From: Limanda limanda
Lineage: Eukaryota; Chordata; Actinopteri; Pleuronectiformes; Pleuronectidae
NCBI RefSeq assembly: GCF_963576545.1
Contig: NC_083646.1
Span: 18,901,663 to 18,965,662 of the forward strand
Direction of reading: 5' to 3'
DNA: 64,000 nucleotides
Part shown: positions 22,922 through 32,104 of the stretch, piece by piece
How the letters are laid out: each line of letters opens with the position of its first letter
Numbering within the stretch: the first letter of the stretch is position 1
Notes under the pieces: generated by a model
Told to the model about the DNA's origin: nothing
What the model saw: only the letters and a program-made list of their open reading frames with translations
Database searches by the model: none
Made by a program: the position numbers and the translations under genes

Positions 22922-25049
22922 AGAATATCATTCTGTCATTCTGGGCTGTTTGTGATTTTACATTAAACACTTCCTGCTTTCCTTCTTTCTATGGAAAAAT
23001 CCTGCAGATGACAGCAGAAAGCACACAGCTTGACTGTGCATGGTATATATCTATATGCAGTCAGGGTGGAGCCCGGATTCAGATGTGGTCATGTGTTGTT
23101 TGCCCGGAGCTGACTGAGGCCTCAGCGTCATAAAAAGACCTTCAATTAAATGGCTTGAGGAGAGCATCCTAAATTGGGACCAGACACAAACCAGTCAGAA
23201 GTGGTGTTTGTTTCTCTCTTTCTCATCATGCATGTCTCTGTTCTTCTCATTTTTCTCTCGTTTATCCATCACTCTCAGCCCTCACTTACCCCGCCCCCTC
23301 CTCTCTTACTGGATGGTTAGAGACACTCGGGAGCCCGAACAAAATATGAAAATGACTAGATGGGATTCGATTTGGAGCTACTCCACAGCCTAAATTGGTG
23401 TGAAATATTTCCCTCTGTAGAAACACTGCTGTAAATCAACTGGCAAGCTGTAAACACACTCCCACTTACTTCTTTATTTATTATTTCAGTTCCTGCAAAG
23501 TATAATTAAGTGCACATGCAAATGAGTGTTTTACATTCGGGAATGTCTCTAGAGTGAGTGAGCTTTTGCTGTCAATGTCCAAAGCAAGGGGGCAAACATA
23601 TGGCCTTGTTGGCCCCTCTTAGTGACCCTCTGGGTGTTTGTGCACACATGCATACAAAGTCAGATATTCCATCAGACATTTCCATGGCTCCCTGTTTACT
23701 TACGCCCGTGGTATTCCGAGCTGTAATAACAGTGGATGGCCTACAGGATCAGCGAGCTGCCTCCTGGCTTAAAGACGCGGAGCCACAGTCTGTAGTTTCC
23801 CTGTCCGCTGGGTGAATGTACTCAACAGGACCTCGGCCATTGTTGATGACAAGTCTAGTGAAAATCTATTCACAGGGGAATTGAGAGACGGAGAGAAGGC
23901 AAGCAGAGATGAGGGATGGGGAGAGGGATTGGAAGCGACTGGAGACGAGACATTTTAATGGTATGAGGGATTTGAGGTGCAAGAAAATGGAAGTCCAGGA
24001 AAGAAGAGAGCAGGTGAGATGATCGAGGAAAGACGGTTAGAGAAGACATGAGGAGTAGAGGATGACAGGAGTGTTGAAAGTGATGCAGAGGTGCATAAGC
24101 AGCTCATAAACAATCCACACAGACTGTCTGGACACATATCAACCACACACACACACACTGACGAACATACCCACTCACTCAAACACACACTCACTCATGC
24201 ACACTGTCCCACTAACAGTTGGACTCAGTTCTGAGAGTTTGGTCTGTTTCGCTGGATTTGTTGAGACGGGAAACCACAGGCTGTGATTCCCCTGCTCATC
24301 ATTCAACAACCTCGCATTGAGGCATTCATCACAGATACTGTTTATTAAAAAAAAGAAGGAAATGTCCAGATAGATGTGCTCCTGCACTTTATTTCAGTTT
24401 TGTTTGCTTTGCTTTTTCATTCCCACACCACCAGACACGGGAAAGAAAAGAAGCCAAGTCACTGCTGTATTGTTTTCAGCGTCCCTTGTGTTTATTTATT
24501 GGACCACAGATGTGTTTTGCAGAGGCTTTGTTTCCATGAAAGGACAAAGCATGTCCAAGGAGTACAGATCCCAGCCTCATTACAACACAGCACTTGTATT
24601 AACGACAGTCAACGTGTTAAATTTGAGTTTTGTTCGTGGGTGTAAATAATCCTATTATCTGAGCTCAGCTGTTGCTCTGCTGAAGCTGCTGTCAGCTGAG
24701 GTCACGGTTTGTCTGACCCGAGTGTTTTGCTGTGAAATGGCTGAAGTTTTTTATTTCTCTCACATGGTCACACACTTGTTGGAGAGTGTCCTGTTGCTGT
24801 GCTCGGTGTTGGGTGTGGTGCACTAGATTTGTCCTTCAGCTTCATCTGTTTATATTATTGTTAGCTGACGCTGTCTCTATTTCTCTTAAACTGTATGTCT
24901 CCAAATGTTGCAGAGCTAAATGTTGCAGAGATTCTTCCACTATTTGAAGAATATGTGATATTTGGGTGAAATAACTTGGTAATCTGTGCATTTTTTTTTA
25001 CCTCAGCAAGCATATCCCTCCACACCAGCCACGTCATATTATATTCCTC

Positions 25050-25320
25050 CTTGAATATGATATCTCAGGTATACTTTCACAGGTTCACTTGGTCTCACGG
25101 ATTAACTGATTAGATTGTTGGTTGTCAAAGGTCAAAGGTCAAGGTCACGTTGGCCTCACAAAACATGTTTTTGATATCTTGATCATATTTCTCAAGTCTG
25201 CCTTCAGGGAATTTCTTAAAATCTTGACCAGTTGTCACATTGACTCAAAGATGAACTGATTAGATCTCAGTGGTCAGAGTTCACGGTGACCTCATGAAAT
25301 GTATATGGACTGAATCTGCA
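25050..25320 (+). repeat. dispersed repeat with triple AGGTCA array
   Basis: Two similar blocks (TCACAGGTTCACTTGGTCTC, GGATTAACTGATTAGAT... and ..TCACATTGACTCAAAGATGA, ACTGATTAGATCTCAGTGGTC) suggest a tandem or paired unit. At 25129-25147 it reads AGGTCA A AGGTCA AGGTCA, a perfect DR1 plus a third half-site. Confidence 0.5.
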
Positions 25321-25462
25321 CTGGTTGGCCTGGGTATACAACCTCAGTTTGGCACTTTTTTGATGTGGAGTTTATTTATTAATTTCTTCATTTTTGCATT
25401 TTCAATGTGCTAATTCAACAGTACCCAAAAATACTGTTGGTTGACACAAATCTTTCCTCTCC

Positions 25463-25465
<3 letters not shown>

Positions 25466-25504
<39 letters not shown>
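25466..25504 (+). repeat. (CT)n microsatellite
   Basis: 39 nt of CT, followed by a GC-richer unique stretch. Confidence 0.93.
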
Positions 25505-25507
<3 letters not shown>

Positions 25508-26159
25508 ATCCGGTCCCATCTGCTTTGGGCCAACAACCGCCCGAAGCAAAGCCCACATTGTGTTGTCTCAAGCACATTTTTTGTCTTGCTCTCTACCTCT
25601 CCTCCCTCTCTCCTTCCCTGTCCTCTTTTCTCCTGAGGCTGTTGTTAACACAGTGGACCTCAGAGGCACACCCCCCCCTCCTCCTCCCTCTCCTCTGCAC
25701 CCTGCCTGTCAGGTGTTATTTGGTCCGCAGTGGTTTATTGGCTTGGTTCTGTTGTGCGGGCTGGACAATCGGAGGCACGGTTTGGCCAGAGGAAGCCGGT
25801 GAATGGCGTTCCCTGAGCCGTACAAAGCGTCCTCCTCTCCACTTCATTGATGTGTTGATGCGACTCAGCCGGCTGCCCAGTGAGTTTGCACTGTACACAC
25901 TGTTGTGGCCTTACAAGCAGACAGATGCGCTTGGATGATTGATGCTGAAAAGGGCTTTTATTCCTTTTTTGTAGTGTCGACCCCTCTCACACTCACTACT
26001 TCTCTCGCTGTCTTTCTCCTCTTATTCTCCCTCACTATCTCTGCTACAGTCACAATGCAACGGGCAACAGTGAGGCAGTGTGTGGATGTCACAGAGAGGC
26101 TTCTCTGAGAACTACAGCAAGCTCCAGTGATTTAGTCAAAGAATATCCTTGTCCTATTG

Positions 26160-26310
26160 GTGTATTCTCTTTTTGTTTTAGAGCCATCATTCCCCTAAAA
26201 TGCCTAATTTCTTTCCTGTCCCATACCCAACATTTTTACCATGTTTCATGGTAATCTATTCGGTAGTTTTTTGCGTAATCCTGCTCACTAACAACGCAGA
26301 AATGAGAAAG
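26160..26310 (-). repeat. inverted fragment of the GTCAGCAGGATTAC repeat family
   Basis: The reverse complement reads GTGAGCAGGATTACGCAAAA, AACTACCGAATAGATTACCA, matching the same family. The retrotransposon inserted about 180 bp downstream of it. Confidence 0.5.
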
Positions 26311-26610
26311 GCAATATGGGACAACATGCTCGGGCAACAGGTTTGATAAAAGAGTCAGATAATTATTTCGTTACCAAAATGTTTGAGCTGATTTTAAACA
26401 CTTCAACTTACCCATTATTGACATTTCCAACTTTTCCCTTGTCATATTTGCCCGTGGTCATTCTAAACTAGTGTTGAATGGGCTGTTTTTGTCACAGTCT
26501 GCTCATCTCCTGTCTGCTGGTATTTTTCCACTCCTGTCTCTGCTCCACTCTACCTGTTAGCCACGCCCCCTCATCAGGCCAACTCTCCACACCTGTGACA
26601 GCCCTGGCTG

Positions 26611-26651
26611 CATATAAGCCTGCTCCTGTCTCTGCTTCAGTGCCAGATTGT
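26611..26651 (+). promoter_or_regulatory. LTR core promoter and RNA 5' end, doubling as the self-primer
   Basis: CATATAAG at 26611 is placed to start transcription around 26640. The first predicted RNA bases then include GCCAGATTGT (26642-26651), which is the exact reverse complement of the sequence right after the 5' LTR. This is the arrangement known for Tf1 and sushi-type elements, where the 5' end of the RNA folds back and primes its own reverse transcription. Confidence 0.7.
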
Positions 26652-26692
26652 CTTGCGTAAATGCCTGACCTCCAGCATTTCTCTCTCCGGCC

Positions 26693-26815
26693 TGCTACCT
26701 GTTATCTGCCTGCTACCTGCCTGCTACCTGCTCCGGCCTGCTACCTGCTATCTGCCTGCTATCTGCCTGCTACCTGCTTGCTACCTGCTTGCTACCTGCT
26801 ACGGCCTGCTACACA
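26693..26815 (+). repeat. CTGCTACCTG-type short tandem repeats inside the LTR
   Basis: About ten degenerate 10-12-bp units (CTGCCTGCTAC, CTGCTATCTGC, CTGCTTGCTAC) downstream of the predicted RNA start. The same array sits at about 31744-31866 in the 3' LTR. They create long open frames of no coding meaning. Confidence 0.8.
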
Positions 26816-27050
26816 GCTCACCACTGAACCTGTCTGCATCTAGGTAATCCTCCTGCTGTGGACCTTGCCTCCACTCAGCAACACCAGACTCACTCCTTGC
26901 CAGATCTCGCTGAAGATCACTGGGAACAAAGACTTTTCACCCTGCCACTGTTAAGAACTGTTTAAGACTGCAGTGAAAAATAAAGTTCATTACCAATTAA
27001 GATCTCGTCTGCCTGTGCTGCATTTGGGTCCTCACCATACCCGTGACAGT

Positions 27051-27060
27051 ACAATCTGGC
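27051..27060 (+). other. primer-binding site (self-priming type)
   Basis: ACAATCTGGC starts two bases after the 5' LTR and pairs perfectly over 10 nt with the predicted RNA 5' end at 26642-26651. I saw no usual tRNA 3'-end complement (TGG-led 18-mer) at this position. Confidence 0.75.
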
Positions 27061-27065
27061 CAGAC

Positions 27066-28073
27066 ATGGACCCAGCGCACACACCGATGGATCGCCTGGA
27101 GAAGGTAGAGGCGATGCTCCAGCACCACGAGGCGCTGCTGCTTTCGAACTCAGCAGATGTTCAACTGGCGGTGACTAAGCAGGAGCAGGCGGTTACCTTG
27201 CTAGCCTCGCAGGTCCAACAACTCGCCGCAGCTTTTGCTCAAGTTGTCCCTCTGCCTCCAGAACCAGTCCAGCCTCTACCAGTCCCGGCTGCCTCTGCTT
27301 CCGCCTCGGAGCCTCGTGTGGGGGTTCCTGAACGCTACGCCGGGGACGCGGAGGGCTGCCGCCCGTTCCTCACGAACTGTTCCATCCTGTTTGCCCTCCA
27401 GCCCCACACCTTCGCTTCGGAAGACGCCAGGGTGGCGTTCACCGTGAATCATCTGACTGGGCGCGCTCGGCTGTGGGGAACAGCCGAGTGGGAGCGTCGC
27501 ACTCCAGCGTGCTCCACTTTCCAAGCCTTCGCCGCTGAGCTCCGCAAAGTGTTCGGAGAAGCTTCCCGAGGTCCGGACGCTTCTGGAGGGCTTCTAGGTC
27601 TGAAGCAAGGGTCTCGTTCAGTGGCCGATTACTCCATCCACTTCCGCACCCAGGCTAGCTCCAGTGAGTGGAACCAGGCTGCCCAGTGCGACGCATTCCT
27701 GATGGGGCTCGCTGACTACATTAAAGACGAACTGATTTCGTACGATCTTCCCACCACTGTCGACGGCATCATCGAGCTGGCGTCCCGCATCGACCGTCGC
27801 ATTCAAGCGAGACAGCGGGAGAGACATCAGGGGCTCGCAGGACGACGCCAGCCCGCCCCTTCACCAGCGGCTTCCGACGTATCGATGCTTTCTGGCTGCC
27901 GGTATTCAGGGGAGCCTGAACCCATGCAGGTGGGTCGGGCCAGTCTAACTCCAGAAGAGAGGAGGAGACGCCGCGAGGGGAGCCTCTGCCTGTATTGTGG
28001 CCAAGCGGGACACTTTATTTCCAGGTGCCCGCTAAAAGGTCGGGCTCATCAGGAAGGAAGGAGTTCCTGGTGA
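27066..28073 (+). CDS. gag: retrotransposon gag (335 aa)
   Basis: Structural capsid/nucleocapsid protein. The frame is open from within the LTR, but the first ATG after the PBS is 27066 (MDPAHTPMDRLEKVEAML), the natural start. It has an N-terminal coiled-coil-like stretch (about residues 10-65), a Pro/Ala-rich linker, a retrotransposon-gag capsid region, and near the C-terminus one CCHC zinc knuckle, CLYCGQAGHFISRC (27987-28028). It is intact. The same gag family gave rise to the mammalian PEG10/RTL genes. Stop TGA at 28071-28073; pol overlaps in the -1 frame. Confidence 0.93.
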   Translation: MDPAHTPMDRLEKVEAMLQHHEALLLSNSADVQLAVTKQEQAVTLLASQVQQLAAAFAQVVPLPPEPVQPLPVPAASASASEPRVGVPERYAGDAEGCRPFLTNCSILFALQPHTFASEDARVAFTVNHLTGRARLWGTAEWERRTPACSTFQAFAAELRKVFGEASRGPDASGGLLGLKQGSRSVADYSIHFRTQASSSEWNQAAQCDAFLMGLADYIKDELISYDLPTTVDGIIELASRIDRRIQARQRERHQGLAGRRQPAPSPAASDVSMLSGCRYSGEPEPMQVGRASLTPEERRRRREGSLCLYCGQAGHFISRCPLKGRAHQEGRSSW

Positions 28074-31000
28074 GTCATACATCTAGCTCCTCCTCCAGCC
28101 CACGTTCCCTGTGCCAGGTCCGCCTGCTACTGCCTGAGGGATCCCAGACCCTCGCCACCCTCATTGACTCTGGCTCTGATGCCAACATTATGGACTCTAA
28201 CCTAGCTCTGCAGCTGGGTGTCGGTCAGATTCCCCTGCCAGTTCCAGTTTCCACCAACGCTCTGGATGGCCGACTTCTGGGAACTGTGACCCACCTGACA
28301 GTGCCTATACGGATGTTAATTTCCGGGAACCACCATGAAACACTCTAGTTTCACATCCTGCACTCTCCTCGTCATCCTCTCCTTCTGGGGTTCCCATGGC
28401 TCCGACGTCACAATCCACACCTTGATTGGACCACAGGGGCGATCCTGGGGTGGAGTTCATCGTGTCACCAGGTCTGCCTCAAGCAAGCCGCCACACCACG
28501 ACCTTCTGCCACGACCAGTTCTTCTACCGATGTGCTGGGGGTCCCGGCTGAGTATCTGGACTTCAGGGAGGTCTTCAGTAAGGCCAAGGCAACCTCCCTG
28601 CCCCCACATCGGCCCTATGACTGCGCCATCAACCTCCAGCCCGGTGCCACGCCCCCCAGAGGACGCCTGTATTCCCTGTCCGTTCCTGAGAGGGGGGCGA
28701 TGGAGACATATATCAATGACGGTCTAGCGGCAGGCATCATCCGCCCTTCCTCGTCTCCGGCTGGAGCAGGTTTCTTCTTCGTGGAGAAGAAAGACAAGAC
28801 ACTCCGCCCCTGCATTGATTATCGTGGATTGAATGACATTACCATCAAGAACCGGTACCCCCTGCCTCTCATCTCCTCAGCTTTCGAGCTCCTAGAGGGG
28901 GCCACCATATTCACCAAGCTTGACCTGCGCAACGCCTACCACCTGGTCCGGATCCGCGAGGGGGACGAGTGGAAGACGGCGTTCAATACCCCCACTGGTC
29001 ACTACGAGTACCTGGTGATGCCCTTCGGCCTCACCAACGCTCCTGCTGTCTTCCAGGCTCTGGTCAACGACGTGCTCAGGGACATGCTCAACAAGGTCGT
29101 CTTCGTGTACCTTGATGACATTCTGATCTTCTCCCGCTCCAGAGAGGAACATGTACATCACGTCCAGAAGGTCCTCCAACGTCTGCTGGAAAACTCCCTG
29201 TTCATCAAGGCCGAGAAGTGTGAGTTTCACGTCTCGTCTGTCTCCTTCCTGGGGTACGTCGTAGGGAGAGGGACCGTGGAGATGGACTCAGCCAAGGTTT
29301 CTGCCGTCACCACTTGGCCCGCCCCTGATTCCCGCAAGCAGCTGCAACGTTTCCTGGGCTTCGCCAACTTCTACCGGAAGTTCATCAGGGGCTACAGTTC
29401 GGTGGCGGCCCCCCTCACAGCTCTTACCTCCTCCAAGGTTCCGTTTCTCTGGTCCACGGCCGCCAATGACTCTTTTCTGGCCCTGAAGACACGATTCACC
29501 TCGGCCCCCATCCTCCAAATACCGGACCCTGAACGGCAGTTCGTGGTCGAGGTGGACGCTTCCGACTCGGGAGTGGGGGCTGTCTTGTCCCAGAGAGCAG
29601 CCTCCGACCAGAGGTTGCACCCCTGCACATTCTATTCCCGACGTTTGACCCCGGCAGAGAGGAATTATGACATTGGAAACCGAGAGCTCCTGGCCGTCAA
29701 GTTGGCTTTAGAAGAGTGGCGACACTGGCTCGAGGGGACTAAACTGCCGTTTCTGGTATGGACTGACCATAAAAACCAGTCCGCCAAAAGACTGAACTCC
29801 CGCCAGGCTCGATGGGCACTCTTCCTGACCCGCTTCAACTTTTCCCTCTCCTATCGACCGGGGTCCCGCAACGTCAAGCCCGATGCCCTGTCCCGTCAGT
29901 TCTCGGAAAAGGAGGGGGACAGGACCGACCCAGACACTATCCTGCCTTCTTCCCGTCTGGTGGCCACACTCACCTGGGAGATAGAGGAGAAGGTCAGGGT
30001 CGCCGCCCAAGACCAGCCCGGACCTAGTGCTTGCCCTCCCAACTGTCTGTTCGTCCCGCCTGACCTCCGGTCCGAGGTTCTACAATGGGCCCACAGCACT
30101 CAACTTACCTGTCATCCAGGGATCCAACGGACCAAGGACGTGGTGCGGCGCCGGTTCTGGTGGACGTCACTGGATGAGGACATTCGGGGGTTCGTCAATG
30201 CCTGTCCCACCTGCAACCAGCACAAGCCGGCTCATCATGCCCCTGCCGGTCTTCTACATCCTCTGCCTGTGCCTCATCGTCCCTGGTCGCACATTTCTTT
30301 GGACTTTGTCACCGGTCTACCACCATCCAGCGGCAACACTACTATCCTGACGGTGGTAGATAGGTTCAGCAAGATGGCACATTTCGTGCCCCTGCCCAAA
30401 CTCCCATCTGCCAAAGAGACGGCTAAACTACTCCTCCTCCACGTCGTCCGTCTCCATGGCATCCCAGTGGACGTGGTCTCTGATCGGGGTCCCCAGTTCG
30501 CCTCAGTATTCTGGAGGGAGTTCTGCTCGCTCCTGGGAGCCACCGTCAGCCTGTCCTCGGGGTACCACCCCCAGTCCAACGGCCAGACCGAACGCAAGAA
30601 TCAGGAGATGGAAACGGCACTACGTTGCATGACGTCTCAAGACCCTACTTCTTGGTCCGAACAGCTCCTATGGGTAGAATACGCCCACAACACCTTGACC
30701 AGCTCCGCCACCGGTCTCTCCCCCTTTGAGTGCACCTATGGGTTCCAACCACCGCTTTTTCCGGCACTTGAGAAAGAAACATCCTGCCCCTCTGTCCAGG
30801 ACTTCATCCGCCGTTGTCGCAGGACTTGGACCCGAGCCAGGGCGGCTCTACTCCGGGCCGCTGACCGCTACACCGCGGCCGCCAATCGCCACCGCTCCAA
30901 GGCCCCAGACTACCAGCCGGGTCAGAAAGTTTGGCTTTCCACCCGTGATCTTCCCCTCCGGGTGGAATCCAAGAAACTGGCTCCTCGCTTCATCGGCCCG

Positions 31001-31456
31001 TTCGAGATCCAGGAGATCGTCAACCCAGTGGCAGTGAGGCTCAAACTCCCTAGATCCATGCGGGTTCATCCCACGTTTCATGTCTCCAAGGTTAAACCGG
31101 TCCAAGAGAGCGCCCTGGTTCCTGCCACACCACCTCCACCACCTCCTCGCCTCATCGATGGAGGTCCCGCCTACACTGTCCGTCGTATCCTGCAGTCTCG
31201 CCGGCGTGGGAGGGGATTCCAGTCCTTGGTGGACTGGGAGGGTTACGGCCCTGAAGAAAGGTTCTGGGTTCCTGGGAGGAACATCTTGGACCGCACCATC
31301 ATCAGGGATTTCCATCGACGCAACCCCACCCAGACGTCCAGAACCAGGCCACCTCCCAGACCACATCCTCCGTCGGAGTCCCCAAACGACAGCGACGACA
31401 GTCTCCCCGGGACCAGGGTCTTGGAGATGGACGCTGGGCTCTCGGACGAGTATTAG
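27995..31456 (+). pseudogene. pol: retrotransposon pol (protease, RT, RNase H, integrase, chromodomain), interrupted by one in-frame stop
   Basis: Reading frame -1 to gag; 27995 is only a nominal start because pol is expected to be made as a fusion. Protease active site DSG at 28166-28174. TAG at 28346-28348 splits the frame between protease and RT, with clear homology continuing on both sides. The RT catalytic YLDD is at 29108-29119. The RNase H TDHKN motif is followed by an apparent 4-residue in-frame deletion near 29777. The integrase has an HHCC finger and a D,D-35-E triad (codons at 30302, 30482, 30590). A C-terminal chromodomain lies at about 31170-31330 and marks it as a chromovirus. 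The stop makes this copy defective unless read through. I saw no canonical slippery heptamer in the gag-pol overlap. Confidence 0.92.
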
Positions 31457-31525
31457 CCCTCCTCCAGGCCCCCGCCTCCCACCCGGTTTGGTCCATTCGT
31501 CTTGGGACGTCGAGAGCCGTCCCTT

Positions 31526-31535
31526 GAGGGGGGGG
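31526..31535 (+). other. polypurine tract
   Basis: GAGGGGGGGG lies three bases before the 3' LTR, the expected place for the plus-strand primer of reverse transcription. Confidence 0.85.
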
Positions 31536-31538
31536 TTC

Positions 31539-32099
31539 TGTCACAGTCTGCTCATCTCCTGTCTGCTGGTATTTTTCCACTCCTCTGTCTCTGCTCCACT
31601 CTACCTGTTAGCCACGCCCCCTCATCAGGCCAACTCTCCACACCTGTGATAGCCCTGGCTGCATATAAGCCTGCTCCTGTCTCTGCTTCAGTGCCAGATT
31701 GTCTTGCGTAAATGCCTGACCTCCAGCATTTCTCTCTCCGGCCTGCTACCTGTTATCTGCCTGCTACCTGCCTGCTACCTGCTCCGGCCTGCTACCTGCT
31801 ATCTGCCTGCTATCTGCCTGCTACCTGCTTGCTACCTGCTTGCTACCTGCTCCGGCCTGCTACACAGCTCACCACTGAACCTGTCTGCATCTAGGTAATC
31901 CTCCTGCTGTGGACCTTGCCTCCACTCAGCAACACCAGACTCACTCCTTGCCAGATCTCGCTGAAGATCACTGGGAACAAAGACTTTTCACCCTGCCACT
32001 GTTAAGAACTGTTTAAGACTGCAGTGAAAAATAAAGTTCATTACCAATTAAGATCTCGTCTGCCTGTGCTGCATTTGGGTCCTCACCATACCCGTGACA
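31539..32099 (+). repeat. 3' LTR
   Basis: 561 bp. Compared with the 5' LTR it has an extra CT in the CACTCC(TC)TGTCTC stretch, T for C in CCTGTGA(T/C)AG, and C for A in TGCT(C/A)CGGCC. The rest agrees on reading. AATAAA lies at 32030-32035. Confidence 0.95.
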
Positions 32100-32104
32100 G
32101 TTTT

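Larger units (their letters stand above)
26490..27048 (+). repeat. 5' LTR
   Basis: 559 bp, TGTCACAG...CGTGACA. Contains a TATA-like CATATAAG at 26611-26618, the primer-complement GCCAGATTGT at 26642-26651, a run of CTGCTACCTG-type repeats at about 26693-26815, and AATAAA at 26979-26984. Confidence 0.95.
26490..32099 (+). mobile_element. Ty3/gypsy LTR retrotransposon, Tf1/sushi-type chromovirus, young insertion
   Basis: A 5.6-kb element with LTRs 26490-27048 and 31539-32099, both starting TGTCA and ending TGACA. A perfect 5-bp target duplication GTTTT flanks it at 26485-26489 and 32100-32104. Order: LTR, PBS, gag with CCHC knuckle, protease, reverse transcriptase, RNase H, integrase, C-terminal chromodomain, polypurine tract, LTR; no env. 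Pol lies in the -1 frame relative to gag. The LTRs differ by two substitutions and one 2-bp indel, so insertion is recent. Pol carries an in-frame TAG and a short RNase H deletion, so this copy may not be autonomous. It is in the same orientation as trio and upstream of its candidate first exon. Confidence 0.96.

Noticed and set aside
26653..26847. Overlapping open frames in the 5' LTR and again in the 3' LTR
   Set aside because: They are produced by the CTGCTACCTG-type tandem repeats and encode only LLPACYLL-like text.
27980..28073. A -1 ribosomal slippery heptamer in the gag-pol overlap
   Set aside because: I expected one because pol is in the -1 frame, but no X-XXY-YYZ heptamer is present in the gag reading phase; the mechanism is left open.
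28615..31580. Several 70-170-codon frames antisense to or out of frame with pol
   Set aside because: Shadows of the GC-rich pol frame; the + strand pol frame explains the composition and has all catalytic motifs.
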